Notes under the pieces: generated by a model
The model's input: the letters and a program-made list of their open reading frames with translations, nothing else
Database searches by the model: none
What the model was told of the DNA's origin: nothing
NCBI RefSeq assembly: GCF_037991315.1
Contig: NZ_CP150300.1
Location: 2,480,001-2,544,000, forward strand
Source of the DNA: Paenibacillus sp. FSL H8-0079
GTDB lineage: Bacteria; Bacillota; Bacilli; Paenibacillales; Paenibacillaceae
DNA length: 64,000 bases
Reading direction: 5' to 3'
Program-made: the position numbers and the translations under genes
In this document: positions 44,340 through 53,058 of the stretch, piece by piece
Numbering within the stretch: position 1 is the first letter of the stretch
Layout: each line of letters starts with the position of its first letter

Positions 44340-45278
44340 GTGAAAACCGTAATGCTAACCTATCCGCAGACGTTACATTCGACTGAGCTGAGCACACTTC
44401 CCCAAGTGCTCGCGATTGGTCAATTCGACGGACTGCATCTCGGACATGCAAGTGTCATTTTATCAGCTGTCCGCATTGCGCGGGAAACGGGCATGCAGGC
44501 AGCGGTCATGACCTTTCATCCACATCCGAAGGAAGTTATGCGCAAAGGGGATTACGAGGGTTATTTAACTCCCTTGAGAGATAAAGAAGACATCTTGGCA
44601 GGAATGGGTGTTGATGTGCTCTATGTGGTGGAGTTCAATGAAAACTTCTCACGGCTGACGCCGCAACAATTCGTACACGACCTGTTGATTCCTCTTCAGA
44701 CACGAACAGCGGTGGTTGGTTTTGACTTCCGTTTCGGTCACAAGGGTGCAGGAGATGAGCAACTTCTTCGTACATTGGGAGAAGGAGAAATGACGGTGGA
44801 AACCGTTCCTCCATTCCTGTTAAATGGTGAAAAAGTGAGCAGTTCTCTCATTCGTGGCCTGTTGAAGCGTGGGGAGATGGATGAGGCCAGTCAGTGGCTT
44901 GGCCGACCTTACAGCATCAGAGGAACCGTAATTCACGGGGAGAAGCGTGGACGAACCATTGGATTTCCGACAGCCAACCTTGAACTCACGGACCATTACG
45001 TTACACCGTCGAAGGGTGTTTACGCTGTTCGTGTGCAGCATGGAGAACAGGAACTGCATGGCGTAATGAATCTCGGTGTGAAACCTACGTTTCACGAAAG
45101 CGGGATGAAACCTACGTTTGAAGTGCACCTGCTTGATTTTGATGGACACTTGTATGACCAGGAACTAAAGGTTGAGCTCGTTCACTATATTCGTGCAGAG
45201 CGAAAGTTTGACTCCATTGATGCATTAATTAGCCAGATTCGTGAAGATGCATTGACTGCCGGCCGCCTGTTATCTTAA
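44340..45278 (+). CDS. ribF: Bifunctional riboflavin kinase / FAD synthetase RibF (RibC)
   Basis: RibF converts riboflavin to FMN and then FAD. I choose GTG 44340, six bases after AGGTGA; ATG 44334 is too near that site. The product of about 312 residues has the N-terminal nucleotidyltransferase part (LAIGQFDGLHLGHASVI with FDGxHxGH, FDFRFGHKGAG, VSSSLIRGLLKRG) and the C-terminal kinase part (GRTIGFPTANLEL, GVYAVRV, GVMNLGVKPTF). truB-ribF-rpsO-pnp order is standard. Confidence 0.95.
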   Translation: MKTVMLTYPQTLHSTELSTLPQVLAIGQFDGLHLGHASVILSAVRIARETGMQAAVMTFHPHPKEVMRKGDYEGYLTPLRDKEDILAGMGVDVLYVVEFNENFSRLTPQQFVHDLLIPLQTRTAVVGFDFRFGHKGAGDEQLLRTLGEGEMTVETVPPFLLNGEKVSSSLIRGLLKRGEMDEASQWLGRPYSIRGTVIHGEKRGRTIGFPTANLELTDHYVTPSKGVYAVRVQHGEQELHGVMNLGVKPTFHESGMKPTFEVHLLDFDGHLYDQELKVELVHYIRAERKFDSIDALISQIREDALTAGRLLS

Positions 45279-45304
45279 GCTTCAGGATTAAATGCATGTT
45301 TACA

Positions 45305-45334
45305 TTTACTTTGACTGGGCAATTATGATATACT
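45305..45334 (+). promoter_or_regulatory. Extended -10 promoter for rpsO
   Basis: TGA precedes TATACT (45329-45334), giving an extended -10, with TTTACT (45305-45310) as a -35 candidate at 18 bases. It would start transcription near 45341, just before the rpsO leader structure. Confidence 0.65.
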
Positions 45335-45341
45335 GTACTAC

Positions 45342-45430
45342 GTTGTCGATTGAGACAACAATAACCTTGGCTTGGTTGCTTGCTCTCACCGGCGGTGACG
45401 AGGCTAATGGCGATTATATTGAAGGAGGTG
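45342..45430 (+). promoter_or_regulatory. Ribosomal S15 leader candidate
   Basis: The region between the rpsO promoter and its ribosome site has a chain of stems: GTTGTC (45342-45347) with GACAAC (45354-45359), AACC (45363-45366) with GGTT (45374-45377), and TCACC with GGTGA around GGC (45386-45398), flanked by CTC/GAG. S15 represses its own mRNA in several bacteria through multi-stem leaders before rpsO, so this is a likely autoregulatory site. The exact class is not assigned. Confidence 0.55.
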
Positions 45431-45436
45431 AACAGG

Positions 45437-45706
45437 ATGGCATTGACTCAAGAACGTAAACAACAACTGATCGACGAGCACAAAACTCACGAGTCCGATA
45501 CAGGATCTCCAGAGGTGCAAGTTGCTATCCTTACGGAAAACATCAGAAGTTTGACAGACCACTTGCGTACGCATAAGAAAGACCACCACTCACGTCGTGG
45601 ACTTTTGAAAATGGTAGGTCAACGTCGTAAGCTTTTGGCTTACGTGAAAAACAAAGATGTTAAACGTTACAGCGCACTGATCGAAAAACTCGGATTGCGT
45701 CGTTAA
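45437..45706 (+). CDS. rpsO: 30S ribosomal protein S15
   Basis: The start is ATG 45437 after the perfect AAGGAGGTG site (45422-45430); an in-frame upstream ATG lies within the leader. The 89-residue product ([20 protein letters not shown], then [16 protein letters not shown] and [18 protein letters not shown]) is a canonical S15, which binds 16S rRNA and helps organise the platform. A terminator follows. Confidence 0.98.
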   Translation: MALTQERKQQLIDEHKTHESDTGSPEVQVAILTENIRSLTDHLRTHKKDHHSRRGLLKMVGQRRKLLAYVKNKDVKRYSALIEKLGLRR

Positions 45707-45728
45707 TTATCGTACATGTTTTCAAAAC

Positions 45729-45796
45729 CAACCTGGCTGTTATCCGTCATTCTTTTGTCTAAAAGGACAAGCGGAACTACAGCCGGGTTGTTTTGT
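45729..45796 (+). terminator. Terminator after rpsO
   Basis: AACCTGGCTGT (45730-45740) pairs with ACAGCCGGGTT (45779-45789) with one G-U pair, followed by GTTTTG. An inner stem TTGTC/GACAA fills the loop. Confidence 0.75.
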
Positions 45797-45828
45797 AGAT
45801 GAACATGTTGCCATATATTTGTAGATGG

Positions 45829-45850
45829 GGCTCCGTGAGGAGCTTTTGTT
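45829..45850 (+). terminator. Second small hairpin before pnp
   Basis: GCTCC (45830-45834) and GGAGC (45839-45843) pair around GTGA, followed by TTTTGTT. It may back up the rpsO terminator or protect the pnp leader. The rest of the rpsO-pnp gap shows no convincing promoter. Confidence 0.5.
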
Positions 45851-45963
45851 GTGCAGATTAGCATGTTGCAAGATGATACATAGCTAATGAATGCAGGACA
45901 AGCAGGAAATACTGTGAATATGCAGAATCCATTGAATTAGGAACGAATAAAAGGAGGGGTTTC

Positions 45964-48066
45964 ATGGAACAGCGTGTTGAAATGCAGCTTGGTGGAAGAA
46001 AGCTTACGCTTGAAACCGGGCGTTTGGCCAAACAGGCTAATGCTGCAGTTAAGGTAACATACGGGGATACCGTTGTATTGTGTACCGTGACAGCATCAAG
46101 TGAGCCGAAAGATTTGGACTTTTTCCCATTAACGGTGAACTATGAAGAAAGATTGTACGCCGTAGGTAAAATCCCGGGTGGATTTATTAAACGTGAAGGC
46201 AGACCAAGTGAGAAAGCCATTCTTTCAAGCCGTCTGACAGACCGTCCAATTCGTCCATTGTTCCCGGAAGGCTTCCGGAATGATGTACAAGTTCTGAATA
46301 TCGTTATGAGTGTGGACCAGGATTGCGAACCACAAATCGCTGCAATGATCGGTACATCAGCTGCACTGAGCATCTCGGATGTCCCATTCAGCGGACCAAT
46401 TGGTGGCGTGAAAGTTGGACGTATCGATGGCGAGTTCATCATAAACCCAACGATTGCACAGCTTGAAGTTAGTGAGCTTGAGCTGGTTGTTGCAGGAACC
46501 AAGGATGCCATCATGATGGTAGAGGCCGAAGCAAACGAATTACCGGAAGAAGTAATGCTTGAAGCAATCATGTTTGGACATGATGAGATCCAAAATATTA
46601 TTGCTGTAATCGAACAACTTGTGCAAGTTGCTGGAAAAGAAAAAATGGCTGTTAAGTTGCGTACCGTTAATGCTGAAGTAAACAGCAGTGTGCGTGAATT
46701 CGCCAGCGCTCGTCTGGTCGAAGCGGTTAAAATCGCCGAGAAGCATGCTCGTCAAGATGCAATCGATGTAGTGAATGACGATACCGTTGCTCACTTTGAA
46801 GAGAAATATATTGAAAGTCCGGAATTGTTCAAAGACGTGAAGGAAGTTCTGCACGATATCGTCAAAGAAGAAGTTCGCCGTTTGATCACGCATGATAAAG
46901 TTCGTCCGGATGGACGTGGACTTGCTGAAATTCGCCCAATTGAATGTGATACATCTCTGCTGCCACGTGCACATGGTACAGGACTGTTTACGCGCGGTCA
47001 AACGCAAGCACTTAGCGTTTGTACACTCGGTGCACTGGGTGATGTTCAGATTTTGGACGGAATCAGTCTTGAAGAAACGAAACGATTCATGCATCACTAT
47101 AACTTCCCACCATTCAGCGTAGGTGAAGCTCGTCCATTGCGTGCTCCAGGCCGTCGTGAAATCGGACATGGTGCTTTGGGTGAACGTGCTCTTTCCAAAG
47201 TAATCCCTTCCGAAACGGATTTCCCATACACGATTCGTTTGGTATCTGAAGTTCTGGAATCCAACGGCTCATCATCTCAGGCTAGTATCTGTGCCAGCAC
47301 TTTAGCTATGATGGATGCAGGTGTTCCAATCAAAGCTCCGGTTGCAGGTGTGGCTATGGGTCTGATCAAAGATGGTGATCATGTATCCATTCTGAGTGAT
47401 ATTCAGGGTATGGAAGATCACCTGGGTGACATGGACTTCAAGGTAGCAGGAACACCAGAAGGCGTAACCGCAATTCAAATGGACATAAAAATTGCTGGTA
47501 TTAATCGTCAAATTTTGTCTGATGCATTGGCGCAAGCCAAAGAAGGTCGTATGCACATTTTGGGCAAAATGAACGAGATTTTGAAAACTCCACGTGAGCA
47601 ATTATCACAATATGCGCCTAAAATTACAACGATGCATATCAATCCGGACAAAATCCGTGATGTGATCGGTGCAGGTGGTAAAATTATCAATAAAATCATC
47701 GAAGAAACCGGTGTTAAAATTGATATTGAACAGGATGGACGTGTCTTTATCGCTTCTTCCAACCAGGAGATGAATGATAAAGCTAAATCGATCATCGAAG
47801 GTATTGTACGTGAAGTACTAGTCGGCGAGATTTATGTCGGTAAAGTAAAACGTGTTGAGAAATTCGGTGCTTTCGTTGAAGTACTTCCGAACAAAGAAGG
47901 TCTGGTACACATTTCACAACTGTCAACAGAACGTGTTGCCAAAGTGGAAGATGTTGTAGCCATTGGTGATTCCATTACGGTAAAAGTAACGGAAATTGAC
48001 CCACAAGGTCGAATCAACTTGTCCCGCAAAGCAGTTTTGACTGCTGAAGCTCCGGCTCAATCCTAG
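45964..48066 (+). CDS. pnp: Polynucleotide phosphorylase
   Basis: PNPase degrades RNA 3'-5' using phosphate and is part of RNA turnover. The 700-residue product has two RNase PH domains ([17 protein letters not shown] [40 protein letters not shown]), then the KH domain ([20 protein letters not shown]) at about residues 560-600 and the S1 domain ([20 protein letters not shown]) from about 620. AAAGGAGGGG precedes the ATG. Length is standard. Confidence 0.98.
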   Translation: MEQRVEMQLGGRKLTLETGRLAKQANAAVKVTYGDTVVLCTVTASSEPKDLDFFPLTVNYEERLYAVGKIPGGFIKREGRPSEKAILSSRLTDRPIRPLFPEGFRNDVQVLNIVMSVDQDCEPQIAAMIGTSAALSISDVPFSGPIGGVKVGRIDGEFIINPTIAQLEVSELELVVAGTKDAIMMVEAEANELPEEVMLEAIMFGHDEIQNIIAVIEQLVQVAGKEKMAVKLRTVNAEVNSSVREFASARLVEAVKIAEKHARQDAIDVVNDDTVAHFEEKYIESPELFKDVKEVLHDIVKEEVRRLITHDKVRPDGRGLAEIRPIECDTSLLPRAHGTGLFTRGQTQALSVCTLGALGDVQILDGISLEETKRFMHHYNFPPFSVGEARPLRAPGRREIGHGALGERALSKVIPSETDFPYTIRLVSEVLESNGSSSQASICASTLAMMDAGVPIKAPVAGVAMGLIKDGDHVSILSDIQGMEDHLGDMDFKVAGTPEGVTAIQMDIKIAGINRQILSDALAQAKEGRMHILGKMNEILKTPREQLSQYAPKITTMHINPDKIRDVIGAGGKIINKIIEETGVKIDIEQDGRVFIASSNQEMNDKAKSIIEGIVREVLVGEIYVGKVKRVEKFGAFVEVLPNKEGLVHISQLSTERVAKVEDVVAIGDSITVKVTEIDPQGRINLSRKAVLTAEAPAQS

Positions 48067-48106
48067 GATACCGAAGCGACAGGTTATAAATGGATATATT
48101 GAATGA

Positions 48107-48139
48107 AGAGACAGAATGTGAATTTCTGGCTCTTTTTTT
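48107..48139 (+). terminator. Terminator after pnp
   Basis: AGAGACAGAA (48107-48116) pairs with the TTCTGGCTCT arm (48124-48133) with one mismatch, followed by seven T. Confidence 0.85.
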
Positions 48140-48183
48140 AACGTTTAAATACGTAAAGCAAGGATGAAATCATGGCTTTCTAT

Positions 48184-48212
48184 TCATATTTTCGCCCTTG
48201 TCCTCATATGAT
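48184..48212 (+). promoter_or_regulatory. Candidate sigma-E promoter of ylxY
   Basis: TCATATT (48184-48190) matches the sigma-E -35 consensus KMATATT exactly, and CATATGAT (48205-48212) matches six of eight bases of the -10 consensus; the spacer is 14 bases, the favoured length. The predicted start is a few bases before the ribosome site of ylxY. It suggests mother-cell expression during sporulation. Confidence 0.6.
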
Positions 48213-48241
48213 GGGGACAAAGACGGCGGGAGGATGGAGCT

Positions 48242-49237
48242 GTGGGAAACCAATCCAAAAAGCTGGCGGCTGTTCTGGCGGGTGTGACTGCGGTCATATT
48301 GATCGGACAAGTTGGCAGTGTACGTACATACATTACGGAGATCCGTGATGGGCCAGGTACGCAAAATGCTTTTGACATGTTCAAGGAAGCAACTGGAGAA
48401 GATGCGCTGTTGTCTGCGATTCGGGATAAAGCGGCTGAAACGAAAATTGCTCCGGTAAATGCCAGAGTGGATCGGGTATGGAAAGCGATTCCTGGTTATA
48501 ATGGCATGGAGATTGATGTGGAAGCGACATACCGTAAGGCGCTGAGTGGAACGTTGAATACCAAAATAGCGTATGTCTACCGTCAGATTGAGCCGGAGAT
48601 CCAGCTTAAGGATTTGGGTGCACATCCGATCTATCGTGGGAATGCGAGCAAACCGATGGTTTCTTTTATGATTAATGTTGCCTGGGGGAATGAATTTATT
48701 ATACCGATGCTGGATACGCTCGATGCCGAGAAAGTCAAGGCCACTTTTTTTCTGGATGGAAGCTGGTTAAGCAAAAACGTTGAACTGGCCAAAGAAATTC
48801 AGAAGCGTGGGCATGAGTTGTCCAATCATGCGTATTCTCACCCTAACATGAGTCGATTGAGCGCAGAGAGGGCCAAGCTGGAAATTAGCAAAACCCAGGA
48901 TCTGCTCCATAAAACACTCGGTGTGGATAATCGTTGGTTTGCCCCGCCTTCCGGTGATTTTAATCAAAAGACCGTAGACATTGCTTCATCCATGGGGCTG
49001 CAAACCGTGTTATGGACAGTGGATACTGTGGATTGGCGTAAACCAAGCTCAGATGCCGTTGTCGCTAAAATTGCGAAAAATACTGAGGCCGGTACATTAG
49101 TTTTAATGCACCCTACCGCTGCTTCTTCCGGTGCTTTAAAGGGTATGATTCATTCTATACGGGCCAAAGGTTTGGTGCTCGGAACCGTAAGTGAGACGTT
49201 GTCTTCGGAACGTGTAATTGCATCTGCGGTTGAGTGA
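48242..49237 (+). CDS. ylxY: YlxY-type polysaccharide deacetylase family protein
   Basis: The 331-residue product starts at GTG with GGAGG nine bases upstream. An N-terminal membrane/signal segment (about residues 8-24) is followed by a linker domain and a NodB fold (about 140-325). The usual catalytic TFDDG motif is replaced by INVAWG (144-149), so both the base and the first metal-binding Asp are missing, while the HxxSH region survives as SNHAYSHPNMS, and WTVDTVDW and VLMHPT are present. YlxY homologues of B. subtilis show a similar change as far as I recall. It may bind, or modify in an unusual way, spore peptidoglycan. Confidence 0.88.
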   Translation: MGNQSKKLAAVLAGVTAVILIGQVGSVRTYITEIRDGPGTQNAFDMFKEATGEDALLSAIRDKAAETKIAPVNARVDRVWKAIPGYNGMEIDVEATYRKALSGTLNTKIAYVYRQIEPEIQLKDLGAHPIYRGNASKPMVSFMINVAWGNEFIIPMLDTLDAEKVKATFFLDGSWLSKNVELAKEIQKRGHELSNHAYSHPNMSRLSAERAKLEISKTQDLLHKTLGVDNRWFAPPSGDFNQKTVDIASSMGLQTVLWTVDTVDWRKPSSDAVVAKIAKNTEAGTLVLMHPTAASSGALKGMIHSIRAKGLVLGTVSETLSSERVIASAVE

Positions 49238-49336
49238 ACGTTGTTTTTTTGTTAATATCAAAAAGTTGGAACCAAATGTCGATTTCAATTTCAAGGTTGA
49301 GATCAAGGCAATTATAGAGATGTAGGAGGGCCAACC

Positions 49337-50620
49337 ATGAAAAAAATTCAGCTGGGCAATGGCCTCAGAGTTGTCATGGAACAGATACCGACCTGCCGTT
49401 CTGTGTCTTTCGGAATATGGGTCAAGACAGGTTCACGCAATGAGCAGCCTGCGAGTAACGGAGTATCACATTTTATTGAGCACATGTTGTTCAAAGGAAC
49501 GGATCGTTATGATGCGAAGGCAATTGCGGAGCAGTTCGATGCGATCGGTGGTAACGTGAATGCGTTCACTTCCAAAGAATACACATGTTATTATGCTAAA
49601 GTGTTGGATGAACATTTGCCGATTGCGGTGGATGTGTTGTCCGATATGTTTTTCCGCTCCAAAATGGATGATGGTGAATTGATCAAGGAGAAAAACGTCA
49701 TTCTGGAAGAAATCTCGATGTATGAAGATACGCCAGATGATATGGTTCATGATCTGATGGCCTTGGCCGCATATGGTGAGCATCCACTCGCATACCCTAT
49801 TCTGGGTACGGAAGAACGCCTCAAAGCGATGGATTCAAGCCATCTGCGTGCATATATGAAGGAGCATTACACAATTGAGAACACGGTCATTAGTATCGCG
49901 GGTAATATTGATGACAGTGTAATCGAACTGATGGAGAAGCATTTTGGTGCTTTTGATGTAAATGGAGTAACGGAAGCAGTTACGATGCCGGCATTCCAAA
50001 GCGGACAGCTCTTTCACAAAAAGAAAACGGAACAGAATCATATCTGTATCTCGTTCCCGGGCTGTAAAATCGGAGATCCGCTTCAATTCGCTATGGTTGT
50101 TCTGAATAACGCCATTGGTGGAGGCATGAGCTCCAGACTGTTCCAGGAAATTCGTGAGAAACGGGGTCTTGCGTACTCCGTGTATTCCTATCATAGCTCT
50201 CATGCGGACAGTGGACTTTTCACGATATACGCGGGTACAGCACCGAAACAGACAAAAGAAGTGCTTGACCTGACCAAAGAGGTTCTGCGCGACCTGGCTG
50301 TAAATGGCTTGTCTGAAGATGAACTTCGTAAAGGAAAAGAACAGCTGAAGGGTAGCCTGATTCTTAGCTTGGAAAGCACAGGCAGTCGTATGAATCGTCT
50401 GGGTAAAAACGAGCTGATGCTTGGAAGACATCATACGCTGGATGAGATGATCACCAAGATTGAGCAAGTGACGATGGACGATATTAACGCGGTACTTGAT
50501 CTGATGTTTGCCGAGCCGTTTGCACTTGCTATGGTTGGCGCTTCAGATAAGACGATTGCTGGATTGAGAAGGGATGATTTTGTTGCATTACGTTCAAATA
50601 CAGAAACTGCCGGGCAATGA
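49337..50620 (+). CDS. mlpA: M16 family zinc peptidase MlpA (YmxG)
   Basis: The 427-residue protein has the inverted zinc motif H45-F-I-E48-H49 in [12 protein letters not shown] and the more distal glutamate in [12 protein letters not shown], as in processing-protease-like M16B enzymes. The C-terminal half has the [21 protein letters not shown] motif of the partner domain. Length is typical of single-unit bacterial M16 peptidases. AGGAGG precedes the ATG. In B. subtilis the gene is next to ylxY. The 3' end overlaps the start of dut by about 40 bases. Confidence 0.93.
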   Translation: MKKIQLGNGLRVVMEQIPTCRSVSFGIWVKTGSRNEQPASNGVSHFIEHMLFKGTDRYDAKAIAEQFDAIGGNVNAFTSKEYTCYYAKVLDEHLPIAVDVLSDMFFRSKMDDGELIKEKNVILEEISMYEDTPDDMVHDLMALAAYGEHPLAYPILGTEERLKAMDSSHLRAYMKEHYTIENTVISIAGNIDDSVIELMEKHFGAFDVNGVTEAVTMPAFQSGQLFHKKKTEQNHICISFPGCKIGDPLQFAMVVLNNAIGGGMSSRLFQEIREKRGLAYSVYSYHSSHADSGLFTIYAGTAPKQTKEVLDLTKEVLRDLAVNGLSEDELRKGKEQLKGSLILSLESTGSRMNRLGKNELMLGRHHTLDEMITKIEQVTMDDINAVLDLMFAEPFALAMVGASDKTIAGLRRDDFVALRSNTETAGQ

Positions 50621-51026
50621 AGATATTAAGTTGCCACAAAAAATGTCGGAGCTGGCATCCGGCTTTGATGTAGTAGCTGCACTTCAGGAGGACGTTGTCC
50701 TGCAACCGGGTCAGCGCACGCTGATCCCAACTGGACTTGCGATGGCAATGCCAGCTGGATTGGAAGCTCAGATCCGTCCTCGGAGCGGACTGGCTTTCAA
50801 ACATGGAATTACCTGTCTCAACACGCCGGGTACTATCGATGCGGATTATCGCGGAGAAGTTAAAGTGCTGTTGATTAATCTCGGTCAAGAACCGTTCACG
50901 ATTGTACGGGGAGAGCGCATCGCACAGATCGTCTTCCAGACCGTGCCTGCGATTGAATTGACGGAAGTGAATGAACTTTCGGAAACGGTACGTGGCGAAG
51001 GCGGATTCGGTCATACGGGGAAATAA
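50580..51026 (+). CDS. dut: dUTP diphosphatase (dUTPase)
   Basis: dUTPase hydrolyses dUTP to dUMP, protecting DNA from uracil. The chosen TTG 50580 lies six bases after AGAAGGG (50567-50573); TTG 50583 or ATG 50574 are alternatives. The product of about 148 residues has the five trimeric dUTPase motifs, visible as [49 protein letters not shown] and the glycine-rich GEGGFGHTG end. It begins inside mlpA. In B. subtilis ymxH lies in this place instead. Confidence 0.94.
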   Translation: MLHYVQIQKLPGNEDIKLPQKMSELASGFDVVAALQEDVVLQPGQRTLIPTGLAMAMPAGLEAQIRPRSGLAFKHGITCLNTPGTIDADYRGEVKVLLINLGQEPFTIVRGERIAQIVFQTVPAIELTEVNELSETVRGEGGFGHTGK

Positions 51027-51050
51027 TCAGCGTAAATATATCCATTCTTT

Positions 51051-51082
51051 AGAGTCGTCCCTAACAGGGGCGGCTCTTTTTT
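51051..51082 (+). terminator. Terminator between dut and dpaA
   Basis: AGAGTCGTCCC (51051-51061) pairs with GGGGCGGCTCT (51067-51077) with minor mismatches, followed by TTTTT. Confidence 0.85.
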
Positions 51083-51121
51083 GCATTCGAGAAACGGACA
51101 GTGTAGTGCAATTATTGTTTT

Positions 51122-51150
51122 CACCCCGCTGTGGGCCCCTGCATACGATA
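51122..51150 (+). promoter_or_regulatory. Candidate sigma-K promoter of dpaAB
   Basis: CATACGATA (51142-51150) matches the sigma-K -10 consensus CATANNNTA, and CACC (51122-51125) supplies the -35 AC about 17 bases before it. The dipicolinate synthase operon of B. subtilis (spoVF) is sigma-K controlled in the mother cell, so context agrees. Confidence 0.7.
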
Positions 51151-51183
51151 AGGCATACATGTGGTGAAAGGAGTGACGTCCCG

Positions 51184-52083
51184 ATGCTGACCGGAGTCCG
51201 GATTGTAGTCCTGGGCGGAGATGCGCGGCAGCTTGAAGTCATTCAAAAGTGCGCTGAGCTGGATGCAACGGTAAGTGTAGTGGGTTTCGATAAAATGGAG
51301 CGTTCCATTCCGGGTATCGAACACCAGGAACTGGAGGACGAAGTGTTTGCTTCGGCAGATGTACTGGTACTGCCTGTCGTCGGTTGCGATGATCAGGGAA
51401 AAGTAAGCACTTCGTTCAGTGACACGCCGATCTATTTGAAAAAGGAACATGTTGCAGCATTGCCGGAGCATTGCATTGTGTTCACAGGTATGGCGAAGCC
51501 GTTCCTGCGTGAACTTTGTCTAGATAACGGGCTGAGACTTGTTGAAGTACTTGATCGTGATGATATTGCACTTTACAACTCTATTCCAACAGCTGAGGGA
51601 GCCATCGCCATAGCTATTCGGGAGACGGACTTCACAATCCATGGTTCGGAATGCATCGTGCTTGGCATCGGTCGAACAGGGTTCACAATGGCCAAAACAC
51701 TGCAGGGACTTGGGGCAAATGTACGGGTAGGGATCAGGCGGGAAGAGGATGTTGCTCGCGCGACTATAATGGGCTGGAAGCCTTTCATGACAACGGATTT
51801 GGCCGCTCAAACCGGGGAAGTTGACTTGCTTTTTAATACGATACCGACTATGATAATCACAGCACAAATCCTGTCCAGAATGCCGCAAAAGGCTGTCATT
51901 ATCGACCTCGCATCCGCTCCTGGCGGCTGTGATTTCAGGTATGCCGACAAACGCGGTATCAAAGCGCTACTTGCGCCTGGCCTCCCCGGCATTGTTGCTC
52001 CAAAAACGGCTGGCGGCATTATTGCCGACGCGTTGATCCGTTTGCTTTTGGAAGAACAGAACGCACGGGAGGTTAAATCATGA
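51184..52083 (+). CDS. dpaA: Dipicolinate synthase subunit A (SpoVFA)
   Basis: With DpaB it makes dipicolinic acid, the main solute of the spore core. The chosen start is ATG 51184, ten bases after AAAGGAG; the longer in-frame extension crosses the terminator and promoter. The product of about 299 residues matches SpoVFA along its length: MLTGVRIVVLGGDARQLEVI, DDIALYNSIPTAEGAIAIAI, a Rossmann VLGIGRTGFTMAKTLQGLGA and the end ALLAPGLPGIVAPKTAGGII. dpaB overlaps by four bases. Confidence 0.96.
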   Translation: MLTGVRIVVLGGDARQLEVIQKCAELDATVSVVGFDKMERSIPGIEHQELEDEVFASADVLVLPVVGCDDQGKVSTSFSDTPIYLKKEHVAALPEHCIVFTGMAKPFLRELCLDNGLRLVEVLDRDDIALYNSIPTAEGAIAIAIRETDFTIHGSECIVLGIGRTGFTMAKTLQGLGANVRVGIRREEDVARATIMGWKPFMTTDLAAQTGEVDLLFNTIPTMIITAQILSRMPQKAVIIDLASAPGGCDFRYADKRGIKALLAPGLPGIVAPKTAGGIIADALIRLLLEEQNAREVKS

Positions 52084-52676
52084 ACTGGCAGGGAAAAACG
52101 GTAGGTTATGCAATTACGGGTTCTCATTGTACGTTTGAAGAGGTTATGCCGGTAATTAGCCGCTTCGTGGCTGAAGGCGCCAACGTCATTCCGATTATTT
52201 CCAATTCGGTGCTGACGACGGATACACGCTTCGGTACGGCGCAAAATTGGCAAAAACAGTTGAAAGATATAACAGGTAATGATATCATTTCTACAATTGT
52301 TGAAGCGGAGCCATTAGGGCCTTCCAAGCTGCTTGATGTGCTGGTTATTGCTCCATGCACAGGGAATACCACAAGCAAGCTGGCTAATGCGATGACCGAC
52401 AGTCCAGTGTTGATGGCAGCCAAAGCGCAGATGCGCAATCAGCGTCCGCTCGTGCTCGCCATTTCCACGAATGACGGTCTGGGCTTGAATGCTGCGAATA
52501 TCGCAAAATTGCTCGTGGCCAAATATTTGTATTTTGTGCCATTCGGGCAAGACGATCCAGTGAAAAAACCAAACTCGTTAGTCGCCAAAATGGAACTGAT
52601 TCCAGAGGCTTGCTGGAGTGCGCTTGAGGGCAAACAGCTTCAGCCGATGATTGTGGAGCGTTCTTCACAGGTTTGA
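52080..52676 (+). CDS. dpaB: Dipicolinate synthase subunit B (SpoVFB)
   Basis: DpaB is a flavoprotein-fold subunit (similar to flavin decarboxylases) required with DpaA for dipicolinate formation. The 198-residue product has VGYAITGSHCTFEEVMP near the start and VLVIAPCTGNTTSKLANAMT, then DSPVLMAAKAQMRNQRP, the family core. It overlaps dpaA by four bases (ATGA). The B. subtilis operon continues with asd, which is not found here. Confidence 0.95.
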   Translation: MNWQGKTVGYAITGSHCTFEEVMPVISRFVAEGANVIPIISNSVLTTDTRFGTAQNWQKQLKDITGNDIISTIVEAEPLGPSKLLDVLVIAPCTGNTTSKLANAMTDSPVLMAAKAQMRNQRPLVLAISTNDGLGLNAANIAKLLVAKYLYFVPFGQDDPVKKPNSLVAKMELIPEACWSALEGKQLQPMIVERSSQV

Positions 52677-53058
52677 TGGAATGATGACAGGGTGACAACG
52701 TTTATGCGCTTGGAGAAATGAATAAGGGGTTTGAGAGACAAAGAAAATCATGGGGGACGATATGCTGGCTTGAACAGCTGCTTGTGTCCACGTTCCTGTC
52801 TATAAGGGCATTCCTGCTTGCCGACAGTAAAGGTTAAGCAAGCGGGAGAGGTCTATTGTGAATGTATGCGTCATGATCTCGATAACAACCGCGACCTTTG
52901 ATTTGCGATTGTCCAAGACAATTTCAAAAAAAACAAGGAGCGGCATGGAATGCCGTATAAATTGCTGAAATTATCGCATCAGAACGCTCCCTAGAGTGAT
53001 CCATTTGTTGATTTGACCCGTGTCCAGTCTTCTTGCGTACACAAATGGAGGAATAAAG
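52677..53058 (+). other. 382-base gene-free gap between dpaB and dapG
   Basis: No convincing gene, riboswitch or terminator was recognised. Several stems are present: GCTTGC (52816-52821) with GCAAGC (52838-52843), ATTGTC/GACAAT (about 52908-52922), CGGCAT (52941-52946) with ATGCCG (52950-52955), and an outer GGAGCG (52937-52942) with CGCTCC (52985-52990). The typical lysine riboswitch core sequence was looked for and not seen. In B. subtilis asd occupies this position. Confidence 0.5.

Noticed and set aside
50971..51183. N-terminal extension of dpaA from inside dut
   Set aside because: It would read through the dut terminator and the sigma-K promoter, and SpoVFA homologues begin at the MLTG of ATG 51184.
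52858..52969. Short frame (about 37 codons) from GTG in the dpaB-dapG gap
   Set aside because: Preceded only by a poor ribosome site and with a Cys/Thr-rich product unlike known proteins; too short to be a remnant of asd.
52677..53058. Lysine riboswitch or T-box upstream of dapG
   Set aside because: The conserved cores of these elements were looked for by eye and not found; a covariance search could overturn this.
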